From assembly GCA_003260025.2 (NCBI GenBank), contig QFZU02000072.1, positions 101,162 through 165,161 on the forward strand: a DNA stretch of 64,000 nucleotides, read 5' to 3'. Shown piece after piece: positions 26,939 to 36,900 of this stretch. How positions within the stretch are numbered: position 1 is the stretch's first letter; each line of letters starts with the position of its first letter. Under the pieces are notes generated by a model. That model did no database searches and was not told the origin of the DNA. It was given only the letters and a program-made list of their open reading frames with translations. This DNA comes from Microbispora triticiradicis. Its GTDB lineage: Bacteria > Actinomycetota > Actinomycetes > Streptosporangiales > Streptosporangiaceae. The position numbers were made by a program, and so were the translations under genes.

Positions 26939-28381
26939 TCAATTCGAGAACGCGCCGCTCAGCGCGGACAGACGGGCGTCCGGGTCGGCCCCGGCCCGCC
27001 GTACGACCTCGGCGAAACCCCGCACGAGGCGGCTCGCGGTCGCGGGCGTGAACAGGTCGGCGCTGTAGTCGAAGACGCCGCCCAGCCCCTCCGGTCCGCG
27101 CCACAGGTCGAGCGAGACCTCGGACTTGGTGTGGCTGGGCGGGATCGTGTGGACCTCGGCGTCGAGGTCGGCGAACCGGGTCCCCAGCAGGTCGTCCTTG
27201 GGCAGGTCGCTGTGCAGGTTGAACATGGCCTGGCACAACGGCGGCCGGCCGACGTCGCGGGGGACGCGCAGCGCGGCCAGGATGTGCTCGAACGGCACGT
27301 CCGCGTGCCGCATCCCGGCCAGGGTCGCCTCCCGCACGCGGTCGAGCAGCTCGTGGAACGCCGGATCGCCGGACAGGTCGGCCCGCAGCACCAGCGTGTT
27401 GCCGAAGTAGCCGATCAGCGGAGCGAGCTCGCTGCGGGTCCGGCGGGACACCGGGACGCCGACGCAGAAGTCGGTCTGGCCCGAGGCCAGGGCCAGGGTC
27501 GCCTGGTAGGCGGCGACCAGGGCCATGAAGGACGTGCAGCGCCGTTTCCTGGCCACCCGCTCCAGCGGGGTGACCTCCTCCGGCGGCAGCAGCAGCTCCT
27601 CGCGCGCGCCGCGCCCCGACCACCGGGACGGCCGGGGATGGTCGGCCGGCAGGTCGAGTGAGGGGGCTCCGGCCAGGCGGCCCGCCCAGTGCTCCACACC
27701 CGCCGTGTGGTCCCGCCGCCTCTCCTGTACGGCGAAGGCGGAGTACTGCATGGGCAGCTCCGCCAGGACGGGCTCACGTCCCTCGCGCGTCGCCGCGTAA
27801 CACTCGGCGAGCTCGCGCATGAGCACGTCGAGCGACCAGCCGTCCACCACTATGTGGTGCAGGACGATGCACAGCACCACATCGTCCTCTCCCCGCCGGG
27901 CCACGCCGGCCCGCAGGGGAGGCTCGTTCTCCAGGTCGAACGGGCGCTCGGCGAACTCCCGCAACGCCTCTTCGACCCCCGTCCCGTCGGGACCCGCCTC
28001 GCCGGAGGTCGCGAGGTCCTCCACCGGCGTCGGCGCGGGCGGCAGCACGACCTGCACGGGGGCGTCCCCGCGCAGCCGGAAGCGGGTCCGCAGCACCTCG
28101 TGCCGCTCGGTGACCCGGGTGAACGCCGCGGCCAGCGCGGCCGTGTCGAGCGGCCCGCGCAGCCGTACGGACCAGGGCAGGTTGTAGCTGGTGTCGGCGG
28201 GGTCGAAGCGGCTGAGGAACCACAGGCGCTCCTGCCCCGGCGACAGCGGCCACTCCTGCCCGCCGGGGTCCGCCGCACCCCCGAGGGAGCGCAGCAGCGC
28301 CGCCCGGCGCTCGGGGGGCAGCCCGGCCAGCTTCTCGATCAGCGCCGCGCGGCGGTCGGCGGTGGTCATCCGCCCGGTCAT
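26939..28381 (-). CDS. Free-standing NRPS condensation domain
   Basis: 480 residues from ATG 28381 overlapping the MbtH stop (ATGA); the reading frame extends further upstream but only inside mbtH. One condensation domain: PLSPGQERLWFLSRFDP near the start, catalytic HHIVVDGWS (about 155-163), YFGNTLVLR (the usual fold motif) and DVPFEHIL. No A, T or E domain. By position it condenses an upstream acyl or peptidyl carrier with glycine on the following A-T protein. LCL versus starter type cannot be settled by eye. Confidence 0.88.
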   Translation of the reverse strand: MTGRMTTADRRAALIEKLAGLPPERRAALLRSLGGAADPGGQEWPLSPGQERLWFLSRFDPADTSYNLPWSVRLRGPLDTAALAAAFTRVTERHEVLRTRFRLRGDAPVQVVLPPAPTPVEDLATSGEAGPDGTGVEEALREFAERPFDLENEPPLRAGVARRGEDDVVLCIVLHHIVVDGWSLDVLMRELAECYAATREGREPVLAELPMQYSAFAVQERRRDHTAGVEHWAGRLAGAPSLDLPADHPRPSRWSGRGAREELLLPPEEVTPLERVARKRRCTSFMALVAAYQATLALASGQTDFCVGVPVSRRTRSELAPLIGYFGNTLVLRADLSGDPAFHELLDRVREATLAGMRHADVPFEHILAALRVPRDVGRPPLCQAMFNLHSDLPKDDLLGTRFADLDAEVHTIPPSHTKSEVSLDLWRGPEGLGGVFDYSADLFTPATASRLVRGFAEVVRRAGADPDARLSALSGAFSN

Positions 28382-28560
28382 CTGCCGCGTACGCTCAGCG
28401 GGCGCATGTCGGTCCACACCGTCTCGATGTGGTCGAGGCATTCCTGGCGGGTGCCCGTGAAGCCGGTGGGCCGCCACCCGGCGGGCGGCTCGCGGTCGCT
28501 CCACCACACCGAATACTGCTCCTCGTCGTTGACGACCACGAGCATCGGGGATTCGGTCAT
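28378..28560 (-). CDS. MbtH-like protein
   Basis: 60 residues, a normal size for the family. The signature residues are present: NDEEQYSVWW near the start, the N-terminal Ser/Leu/Trp pattern, PPAGWRPTGFTGTRQECLDH and VWTDMRPLSVR at the end. MbtH proteins bind adenylation domains and are often needed for their folding or activity. It sits in the middle of the NRPS operon, one base after the upstream stop and overlapping the next start. Confidence 0.95.
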   Translation of the reverse strand: MTESPMLVVVNDEEQYSVWWSDREPPAGWRPTGFTGTRQECLDHIETVWTDMRPLSVRGR

Positions 28561-28561
28561 G

Positions 28562-30433
28562 TCACCTTCCCAAAGCAGTCATTGCGGAAGAAGGGACCCG
28601 GCCGCCGCCCTCCATGAGGCGGGGGCAGTCCGGCCAGCCGGAGGGGCCGGCCGGCGGCGCCGGGCACAGCACGTAGTGCCGGGGGGCGAGCACGCCGGTG
28701 CGACCGGCCGCGGCCCGCATCACCGCGGCGTGGACGGCGTCGGGCGTGTCCAGCCCGGGACGCGCCACGAGATAGCCGGTCAGCCGGGGCGGCCCGTCGT
28801 CGCCGGGCTCCACCACGACCGCGACCGGCCCGGGTGCGCAGACCCGGCGCAGCAGCGCCTCGGTCTCCGGCAGATTCACCCAGTCGGGACCGATCCGCGT
28901 CCACCCGGCGGGGCGCCGCACCGGCTCCAGGCCGGCGACCTCCGCGACCCGGTCCAGCGGCACGTCCGCCGAGACCGCCCGGACCAGCAGCTCCTCCAGG
29001 CCGCCGAGCATCCGCTCGGCGACGCGCCCGGGCAGGAAGGCCGTGTCCACCAGCACGAAGAACTCGCAGGTGGACGGGGCCGGGCCGGTGGCGAAGAAGA
29101 TCTTCGCCTTGACCTTCGAGTAGGCCCCGACGAAGAACGTCCTGGTGCGGCCCCGGAGCGCGGCGAGCGCCGCGGCGTCCCCGGGGTCGACGTCCGGCAG
29201 GCCCGACCAGCGGCCGCCCTGCCGGACGTCGTTGAAGAACGCGTCCAGGTCGATGTCGGCGCCGCGGTTCCACGCCTCCGCGTCCCGGGCGGCGAGCACG
29301 AGCGAGGGGTCGTAATGCCCGTTCCGGTAGGTCGCCATGGTCCTGCGGTGCCCCGGCCCCAGCGCCTCGGCGAAGGTGCTGGCCACCGGATCGCCGCGCC
29401 CCGGATCGACGGACCCCGGATCGCCGGCGCCCAGGTCGATGACGCAGAGCCCGTCCTGTGCGGCCGGCCCGGCCATCGCCCCCGTACGGAGGTGGTGCCG
29501 GTTCGACACGATGAGCTGCAGCGCGGCCGTGGAGTGCCCGGTGATGGCGGCCAGCAGGGCGGCGCTCGCGACCGTGAGCACGCTGGAGGTCGTCACGCCG
29601 TGCCGGGTGGCCAGCGCCTCGGCGGCGACGGCCGCCGCCGGGGAGTCCATCCCGTAGCGGACGAAGCGCGGCTCCTCCGGCTCCCGCTCGGGAAAGTCGA
29701 ACATCGAGCGCGGCGCGGCCGCCAGACCGCTCCGCCAGTGACGCAGCGCCTGGGCGCCGGGCGGCGGGTCCGACCGTTCGAAGGCCGCCTGGTCGAGCGG
29801 CTGCCACTCCGGGACGGGCAGGTCCTCCCCGGCGACGAGCCGCGGCCACTCCGCGGCCACCATGTTCAGCGACCAGCCGTCGAGCGCGAGATGGGACAGC
29901 GCGAGCGCCAGCGCGCGCGGCCGGCCCCTCAGGCAGACCACCGCGCACCGGACCGGCAGCTCGGCCGCGTAGTCGAACCCGGTCGCGGCCAGCTCGGCGG
30001 CCAGCGCCTTGGCCGCGGTCATCGGCTTCGCCGCCGCCTCGTACACGCCCACGGTGAGCCGGCCTTCCCGCCTCACCCGCTGGACGGTCCCCTCCCCGGC
30101 ACCCGCCTCTGTGCCCTCCCCGGCGCCCGCCTGCGTGCCGGTCCCGGAGTGTGCGCCCTCCCGGACGTACGCCGTGCGCAGCGTCTCGTGCCGCTCGACG
30201 AGGCGCCCGACGGCGCGCAGCACGGCGTCGAGGTCGGCGGCGCCGGTCACCGGCAGGGTCCAGGGCAGGTTGAAGTAGGGGTCGCCGTCGTCCAGCCACT
30301 GGGTGGACCGCCAGATGCCCTGCTGCCCCCAGGTCAGCGCGGCCTGCCCGCCCCGCGCGCCACGGAACTCCACGGTGCGGGGCGGCAGCGCGGTGAGGCC
30401 GGGCGTCCGCGCCGCAGGCGGGCTGCCGGTCAC
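28562..30433 (-). CDS. NRPS condensation-like protein with a vestigial A-domain tail
   Basis: 623 residues from a GTG overlapping the carrier stop. A condensation domain fills about 30-500; the active-site motif is SHLALDGWS (S180, H181, D185), so the first histidine of HHxxxDG is serine while the catalytic second one is kept. Glu/Gly-rich insert at about 95-117. The last 120 residues (TEALLRRV, LTGYLVARPG, GVLAPRHYVL) resemble the C-terminal subdomain of an adenylation domain without its core. It may be a starter-type C domain working with the free carrier encoded upstream, or an amide-forming enzyme with a non-peptidyl partner. Confidence 0.75.
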   Translation of the reverse strand: MTGSPPAARTPGLTALPPRTVEFRGARGGQAALTWGQQGIWRSTQWLDDGDPYFNLPWTLPVTGAADLDAVLRAVGRLVERHETLRTAYVREGAHSGTGTQAGAGEGTEAGAGEGTVQRVRREGRLTVGVYEAAAKPMTAAKALAAELAATGFDYAAELPVRCAVVCLRGRPRALALALSHLALDGWSLNMVAAEWPRLVAGEDLPVPEWQPLDQAAFERSDPPPGAQALRHWRSGLAAAPRSMFDFPEREPEEPRFVRYGMDSPAAAVAAEALATRHGVTTSSVLTVASAALLAAITGHSTAALQLIVSNRHHLRTGAMAGPAAQDGLCVIDLGAGDPGSVDPGRGDPVASTFAEALGPGHRRTMATYRNGHYDPSLVLAARDAEAWNRGADIDLDAFFNDVRQGGRWSGLPDVDPGDAAALAALRGRTRTFFVGAYSKVKAKIFFATGPAPSTCEFFVLVDTAFLPGRVAERMLGGLEELLVRAVSADVPLDRVAEVAGLEPVRRPAGWTRIGPDWVNLPETEALLRRVCAPGPVAVVVEPGDDGPPRLTGYLVARPGLDTPDAVHAAVMRAAAGRTGVLAPRHYVLCPAPPAGPSGWPDCPRLMEGGGRVPSSAMTALGR

Positions 30434-30741
30434 CTCCGCTGCCCGCCGGGGTGCCCGTCGTCGTGCCCGCCGCTGTCGCCACCGCCGTCACGGTCCCCGG
30501 CACCGTCCTCGCCGGTGTGCGCGGCGATGTGCCCGGCCAGGCCGTCGAGCGTGTCGAGGTAGCCGCCGTCCAGGTCGACGTCGCAGTCGAACTCGGTCTC
30601 CACCATGTCGATCAGCCGGAGGTAGGCGAGCGAGTTGAGGCCGAGCGCGGGCAGGCTGCAGTCGGCGGCCAGCACGTCGGCGGCGGCCAGGTCCCCGCCG
30701 CTCGCCTTGGACACCAGCTCGGCGAGGCGTTCCCTCAGCAT
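30430..30741 (-). CDS. Free-standing acyl/peptidyl carrier protein
   Basis: 103 residues. The pantetheine site is GLNSLAYLRLID with S37. The carrier fold ends near residue 78, followed by a disordered Gly/Asp/His tail. It overlaps the upstream C-T gene by seven bases (ATGCTGA) and the next gene by four. The free AMP ligase two genes upstream is the natural candidate to load it. Confidence 0.88.
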   Translation of the reverse strand: MLRERLAELVSKASGGDLAAADVLAADCSLPALGLNSLAYLRLIDMVETEFDCDVDLDGGYLDTLDGLAGHIAAHTGEDGAGDRDGGGDSGGHDDGHPGGQRR

Positions 30742-32318
30742 GCCTCCTCCCGCAGGAGGGCGACCTCCGCGGCGACCCCCGCGATCGTCGGCTCGTCGAA
30801 GAACAGGTCGAAGGACAGCTCCACGTCCATGCGCTCGCGCACCTTCGCGATGATCTCGACGATCGTCAGCGAGTGCCCGCCGAGGTCGAACAGGTCCTCG
30901 TCCGGCCCGATGCCGGGCCGTTTGAACACCTCGCTCCAGATCTCCGCGACCTCCGCCAGGTAGGGCGTGGCGTCCGCCTCGCCGGCGCGCGGCACCGCGG
31001 CCGGCTCCGCCTCGGTCCGTACGGAGGACGGCCCGGCCGGGACATCGACCGTGACCTCGACCGGGGCCGGCAGCGGCAGGTGGGAGATCTCGGTGTCCGG
31101 GGCGGTGGCCACCGCCTCCAGGAGGGCGAGCAGGTGCTCGACCAGGGACTCGCAGCCGGAACGGCTGAGGATCGCCGGGTTGAACTGCAGCCGGGCCGTG
31201 ATGCCGTCCGGCGCGTCGACCACCTGCAGGTGCAGCGTGCCGCGCACCGCGTGGTTGAACGACATCCAGTCGACCGACGCCGCCACCCCGGGGAACTCCG
31301 GCGCGCTCCCGTCGCGCCCGCGGTAGCTGACCGAGACCGGCGTCAGCGCGGTGCGCGGGCTGACGCCGCCGACCGCGCGGGCGAGCGGCACCTGCCGGAA
31401 CCGGTAGACGGCCCGCAGCTCGCCGCGCACCGACCGGGCGAAGTCGGCGAACGTCCCGCTCGGGGTCCCGGCCCGCACCGGAAGCTCGTTCACGAAGAGG
31501 CCGATGTGCTCCCGCGTCTCGTCGGTCCTGGTGGACAGGTCCACCGACACCGCCGCGTCCTCGTTGCCGTACGCCGCCAGCAGGGTGTGCACGGCGGTGA
31601 GCACCAGCTCGAACCGGGTGACGCCCATCTTCTCGGCGGCGACGGCGAGGCCCGCGGGAAGGGCGAAATCGACCGCCTCTCCCGCGGCGGCCCGGGTGGA
31701 GACCCCCGACAGCCCGGGGAGCCGCAGGTCCTGCCGGTCCTGCCAGCGGTCCCGCCAGAACGCGGCGGCCTCGTCGAGCAGTTCGGCCACCCGGGCGTTC
31801 TCCCGCTCGACGGCCTCGCCGTACGTCAGCGGAAGGACCGGCAGCGGCAGCCCGGCGTAGGCGTCGGCCAGGCCGCGCACCAGGAGGTCCTTCGACATGC
31901 CGTCGAAGACCGCGTGGTGGGCGACGACGACCAGGAGGTGCCGCTCCGGCGCGAGCCGGAAGAGCCTGAACCGGGCCGTCGGGCCGGTCCCGAGGTCCAG
32001 GTCGAGGGACGCCTCGCGGTCGACCAGCTCGCCGGCCTCACGCCCGGAGGCGTCCTCGAACCCGATCGGCGGCGGAACGGCGGCCAGGGCGGGGCGCAGC
32101 ACGGCGTCCCGCTCCGCCAGGGCCGTGGCCAGCTGGGGATGCGCGCCGACCACGTCGTGGCAGGCGGCCAGCAGCCGGTCCGTGTCGAGAGGGCCGTCGA
32201 AGCGGATGGCGAGCGGCATGTGGTACACCTGACCGCCGCAGCCCATCCGCTCCGTCACCCACATGCCGTGCTGCGCGAGGGACGCCTGCTCCCCCTCGCC
32301 CGTGAGCGTCGGTGACAT
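30735..32318 (-). CDS. NRPS C-T didomain without adenylation domain
   Basis: 527 residues. Condensation domain about 10-410 with AHHAVFDGMS (HH 134-135), then a linker and a carrier domain with S483 in LGGHSLTIVEII. No adenylation domain lies between them, so the carrier must be loaded in trans, by the free ligase encoded next to it or another A domain. The ATG starts one base after the AMP-ligase stop, linking the two genes in translation. Confidence 0.85.
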   Translation of the reverse strand: MSPTLTGEGEQASLAQHGMWVTERMGCGGQVYHMPLAIRFDGPLDTDRLLAACHDVVGAHPQLATALAERDAVLRPALAAVPPPIGFEDASGREAGELVDREASLDLDLGTGPTARFRLFRLAPERHLLVVVAHHAVFDGMSKDLLVRGLADAYAGLPLPVLPLTYGEAVERENARVAELLDEAAAFWRDRWQDRQDLRLPGLSGVSTRAAAGEAVDFALPAGLAVAAEKMGVTRFELVLTAVHTLLAAYGNEDAAVSVDLSTRTDETREHIGLFVNELPVRAGTPSGTFADFARSVRGELRAVYRFRQVPLARAVGGVSPRTALTPVSVSYRGRDGSAPEFPGVAASVDWMSFNHAVRGTLHLQVVDAPDGITARLQFNPAILSRSGCESLVEHLLALLEAVATAPDTEISHLPLPAPVEVTVDVPAGPSSVRTEAEPAAVPRAGEADATPYLAEVAEIWSEVFKRPGIGPDEDLFDLGGHSLTIVEIIAKVRERMDVELSFDLFFDEPTIAGVAAEVALLREEAC

Positions 32319-32319
32319 C

Positions 32320-33954
32320 TCACTCGCCTTCTTTGCTGATCGTGGAGTCGCCCAGCAACGTGAGCAGTTCCTTCTTGATGACCTTTCCTGACTGGTTCCT
32401 GGGCAGGTCGTCGACCACGAGGATGCGTTCGGGCAGCTCGTGCCAGGCCAGCCGGTCCATCAGGAAGGCGCGTACCTCGCTCGCCGACAACCCCTGCCCC
32501 ACCCCCGGAACCGGCCCTGAGACCGGCCCTGAGGCCGGCCCCGGAACCGTCGCCGCCACCGCTGCGGGGCCCGACCTGGCGACGACCGCGGCGCCCAGCA
32601 CGGAGCCCAGCACCGGGTGCGGGAGGCCGAACACGGCCGCCTCGGCGATCCCCGGATGCTCGTACAGCGCCGCCTCCACCTGGAGCGTGGACACCTTGTA
32701 CGCGCCGGTCTTGACCACGTCGCTCTCGCGGTCGACGAGGTAGAGGTAGCCGTCGGCGTCCACGTATCCGACGTCGCCCATCCGCACCCAGCCGTCGCGG
32801 AACGCGCGGGCGCTGGCCTCCTCGTCGCCGTAGTAGGACCTGCTGGCGGCGGGCGACCGCATCCACACCTCGCCGGTCTCCCCGGGCGGGAGCGGGTTGC
32901 CCTCCTCGTCGGCGATGCGCAGCGACCCGTCGAACGCGGGCCGTCCCAGCGCGGCCGGCCGGGCCCGGTCGTAGATCATGATGGTCTGGGCGGGGGCGGC
33001 CTCGGTGGACGTGTAGTAGTTCGTCACCGTCGCGTTCGGGAAGGCCGCCGCGAGCCGCTCCGCCAGGGCGGGGGGCAGCGCCGCCGCCGCCGAGCCCAGC
33101 AGCACCACGCCGGACATGTCGTGCCGCTCGTGCAGCCCGGCGTCGAGGAGTTCGACCGCCATGGAGGGCACCAGGAACACGGTGCCGGGACGGTACGTCT
33201 CGATGAGCCGGGCGAACCTGCCGGGGGTGAACCGCGCGGGGGTCAGCACGGTGGGCCGGGCGTCCAGCGCGTTGATCAACATGGTCTGGCCGGCGTTGGT
33301 GCCGATCGGGAAGGCGTGCAGCAGGTGCCGCGAGTGGGCGAACCTGCGGTGCCTGGGCTGCGTGACGCACCCGTAGGCGAGGTTGGCGTGGCTGGCGCCG
33401 ACCCCCTTGGGCCGGCCGGTCGTGCCTGAGGTGTAGAGGATCTGCGCCAGGTCGCCGGGCCGCACCGGCGGAGCGGCCGGGCGGGAGCCGGGCCCGGCGA
33501 CGGACTCGAGCTCCGCCGGGGTCGCGGTCCAGGGCTCCGGCGCCGCCGGGCCCGGAGCCGCGCCGGAACGGTCCGGCGGCAGGGAGAGGTCCCGGCCGAG
33601 CAGCACCGCCGACGCCGAGCAGTGCCCGATCATGTAGCGGATCTCGGCCGGCGCCAGCCGGTCGGACATCGGCACGGCCACCGCGCCCGCTTCGAGCACC
33701 CCGCAGAACGCCACGGCGAAGTCGATCCAGTCGCGGCTGCCGAAGTGCACCGCCACCCGGTCGCCGGGGGCGACGCCCCTCTCCGCCAGCCCGGCGGCGA
33801 GCGCGGCCGACCTGCGCTCCCACTCCGCGAAGGTGAGCGTCCCCTGCCCCTCCACGATCATCGCGACGCCGTCCGGCTCCTGCTGGGCGCGCAGCCGCAG
33901 CAACTCCGGCACGGTGAGCGTGGGCGTCCTCCGCGTCCTCGTCGTGCGCGTCAT
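32320..33954 (-). CDS. Stand-alone AMP-dependent ligase (acyl-CoA/ACP synthetase superfamily)
   Basis: 544 residues, overlapping the first NRPS gene by four bases. Superfamily motifs: ILYTSGTTGRPKG (A3), NYYTSTEAAP (A5 position), GWVRMGDVGYVDADG (A7), KTGAYKVSTLQVE (A8, altered from K-G-x-N/Y) and NQSGKVIKKEL (A10 lysine). It looks more like FadD/aryl-acid ligases than amino-acid A domains and has no carrier domain. Expected role: adenylate a carboxylic acid and load it onto the free carrier or the C-T protein as starter. The acid cannot be read from sequence. Confidence 0.85.
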   Translation of the reverse strand: MTRTTRTRRTPTLTVPELLRLRAQQEPDGVAMIVEGQGTLTFAEWERRSAALAAGLAERGVAPGDRVAVHFGSRDWIDFAVAFCGVLEAGAVAVPMSDRLAPAEIRYMIGHCSASAVLLGRDLSLPPDRSGAAPGPAAPEPWTATPAELESVAGPGSRPAAPPVRPGDLAQILYTSGTTGRPKGVGASHANLAYGCVTQPRHRRFAHSRHLLHAFPIGTNAGQTMLINALDARPTVLTPARFTPGRFARLIETYRPGTVFLVPSMAVELLDAGLHERHDMSGVVLLGSAAAALPPALAERLAAAFPNATVTNYYTSTEAAPAQTIMIYDRARPAALGRPAFDGSLRIADEEGNPLPPGETGEVWMRSPAASRSYYGDEEASARAFRDGWVRMGDVGYVDADGYLYLVDRESDVVKTGAYKVSTLQVEAALYEHPGIAEAAVFGLPHPVLGSVLGAAVVARSGPAAVAATVPGPASGPVSGPVPGVGQGLSASEVRAFLMDRLAWHELPERILVVDDLPRNQSGKVIKKELLTLLGDSTISKEGE

Positions 33955-36900
33955 ACCTGCTCCTTCTCGGCTGCCCGGCCGGACGTGAGGGTCGACACGG
34001 GGGCCGGCTCACCGGCCGGCTCGATCGGGGCGGCCGCGTCGAGCAGCGCCCGTCCCGGCGCGGGCCGGACGTCCACCGCACCGTCTGCCGGGCCGCCTGC
34101 CGGGCCGTCTCCCGCACCGTCCTTCCGGCCGGCGCCGGCCGCCCGGACCGACGCGATCCGCCGGGTCAGGGCCTGGTAGCCGACGACGTCGTCCGGCAGG
34201 GCGTCGGGCACCTCGTCGTCGAACCGGCGCAGCACCCCGATCCGCATGCCGACCAGTGCCACGGCGGCGATCGCCAGGGCGAAGCAGGCGTACATGAAGC
34301 CGATCCCGCGGCCGGGCCCGGTGCCGAGCACCGCGCCCACCGTCCCGGCGAGCGGTCCGCCGGGGGCGAGCAGCGGCTCGAAGACCTGCGCGCCGTACGG
34401 CGCGACCAGGCCGAACCCGATGGGCAGGGTGGACCAGGCGACCAGCGTGTTCAGCGCGATGACCCGGCCGTGGAACCGCTGCGGCACCTTGACCTGGATG
34501 ATCGTGGCGTAGACGCCGTTCAGCAGGGTGAGGCACAGCGACATGCCGAACGCCCCGGCGGCGATCGGGAACAGGTCCGCGCGCAGCCCGGTCAGCAGGC
34601 AGAACACCGACAGGGCGAGCGTGGACAGCAGCACGCCGTGCAGCCTGCGGCGGCGCGGCCCGCCCCAGGCGGCCATGGCCAGGCCACCGAGGAAGGCGCC
34701 GAGCCCGCCCGCGAACGACACCCGGCCGACCTCCGCCAGCGACGCGAACGACAGCACCAGCGGCGAGATCATCAGGAACAGCGGGGACAGGAAGACGTTC
34801 AGCACCGCGAAGTAGAACAGCATCGCGCGGAAACCCCGGTTGCCCCAGGAGTGGCGGATGCCGCCCATCATCTCCGCGAGCACGCTCTCCCGCCGCTTCC
34901 ACGCCATCGTCGCCGGGAAGCGGACCAGCAGGATGGTGAGCGTGGCGACGGCGTAGCTCGCCACGTCGATGACGAGGATGCCCTCCAGCCCGATCGCCGC
35001 CATCAGCCCGACGGCGATCAGCGGCACGATGAGCTGCGCGGTGCCGGCGGCCATCTGGACGACGCCGTTGGCGTGCCCGAGGAACCGTTTCGGCACGAGC
35101 TGCGGGATCGCCGAGCCGTACGCGAGCCGCTGGAAGGTCAGCGCGATGGACAGGCACACCAGCAGCGGGTAGATGTGCCAGATCTGCAGGTTGCCGGTCC
35201 ACAGCAGCACCCCCAGCGCGAGCTGGGTGCCGCCGGCGGCCAGGTCACCGGCGAGCATGACCCTGCGCCGGTCGAACCGGTCGACGATGGCGCCGGCCAG
35301 AGGTGCGACGAGCATGCCGGGCAGCAGGCCGAGCACGGAGAACAGCGCGAACCTGGCCAGCGACCCCGTCGTGAGATAGATCCACAGCGGGATGGCGAAC
35401 TCGGTCAGCGCCGAGCCGGTGATCGAGACGAGCTGGCCCGCCGCGACGACGAGGAAGCGGCGCATGCTGGGAGGCGGGCCGACCCGTGGAGACGAGTCCG
35501 CCGAACCGGCCTGCCCGTCGCGCCCCGCCCGCCCGTCCTGCGCCGCGCCCGCGGAGCCGTCCCGACCGGCGGCTTCCGGACCGTCGTGACCGATGCCGTT
35601 CACGCCGTTCGCCGCGGTCTCCGCCGGGCCGTCATGAATGACACCGTCCACGCCGCTCCGACCGGTTCCGGCGGCCTGGGCCTCGGCTTCGGGCCGTCGC
35701 GAGACGCCCTGGAGCCACCAGGTGCGGCTCTCGTCCCGTTCCATCCCCTCGGTGCGCCCGGAGGCGAGGGCGGCATGCGTGCCGGTGACGATGTCGGCCA
35801 GCTCGGTGTTCCGGTATCGCAGGAAGAAGTGCCCGGCCTCGTCGAGCACGACGCACGCCGTCTCGTCCGACAGGCAGTGCCACTCCTTGTAGCGTTCCTG
35901 GTAGAACTCGGCCGCCGGGTCGCGTTCGCCGACCACGGCGATCACCGGCGCGCGCAGCGCCGGGCCGCCGCCCTCCTCGAAGATCCGGGTGAAGTACCGC
36001 TCGGCGGCGCGGGTGCCCTCCCGGCGGTTGCGCACGATCAGCTTGATCTGCTCCCGGCCGAGGTCCTCGACGTCGAGCCCGGCCGCGGTGAGCATGTTCA
36101 CCCGCTGCTGGTCGCTGGTGAGGTGATCGAAGAACGTCCCGATCCAGCTCATGCCGCGACCCGGACGGGCGAAGGGGAACACGCCGCCGAGGTACAGCGC
36201 GTCCACTGTGTGGCCGTCCGCCTCCAGTTTCCGGGTGATCTCGGCGGACAGCATGACGCCGAGGCCGCAGTGGCCGTAAAGAACGAGCGAACCGCCGTTA
36301 CGGTCCATGATCTCGGCGATCTCGGCCACGCAGCCGAGGACGACCTCGTCGAACGGCCGGGGCTCCTCGCCCAGTTCGTGGCCCGGCACGGCGACCGAGT
36401 AGAGCGCCCAGTCGGCGGGCAGCGCGTCGGCGAGCGGCTGGTAGACGACCGCGCTGCCCCCGCCGTACGGCACGCAGACCAGGGTGGTGGTCGCGGTCCG
36501 GGCGGGGGTGAGCCGGTGCAGCAGGGAGCGCGGCACGTCCCCCTCGGCCGTGAGCAGCCGGGCCAGCTCCCGGACGGTGCGGTGCTTGAACACGTCGAGC
36601 ACGGTGACCGGCCGGTCCGGGTACGCCCTGCGCAGCCGGGCGATGACCCGCATCGCGAGCAGCGAGTGGCCGCCCAGCGCGAAGAAGTCGTCGTGCGCCC
36701 CCACCCGCTCGACGTCGAGCACCTCCGCCCAGACGCTCGCCACGTCCTCCTCGGGGCCGGGCTCCGGGGCGACGTACTCGGCCGCCGGGACGTCGGCCTC
36801 CGGCTCGGGCAGGCGCGAGCGGTCCACCTTGCCGTGCGACTTGAGCGGCAGCTCGTCCAGCCAGGCGTACCTGGAGGGGATCATGTACGCGGGCAGCCGG

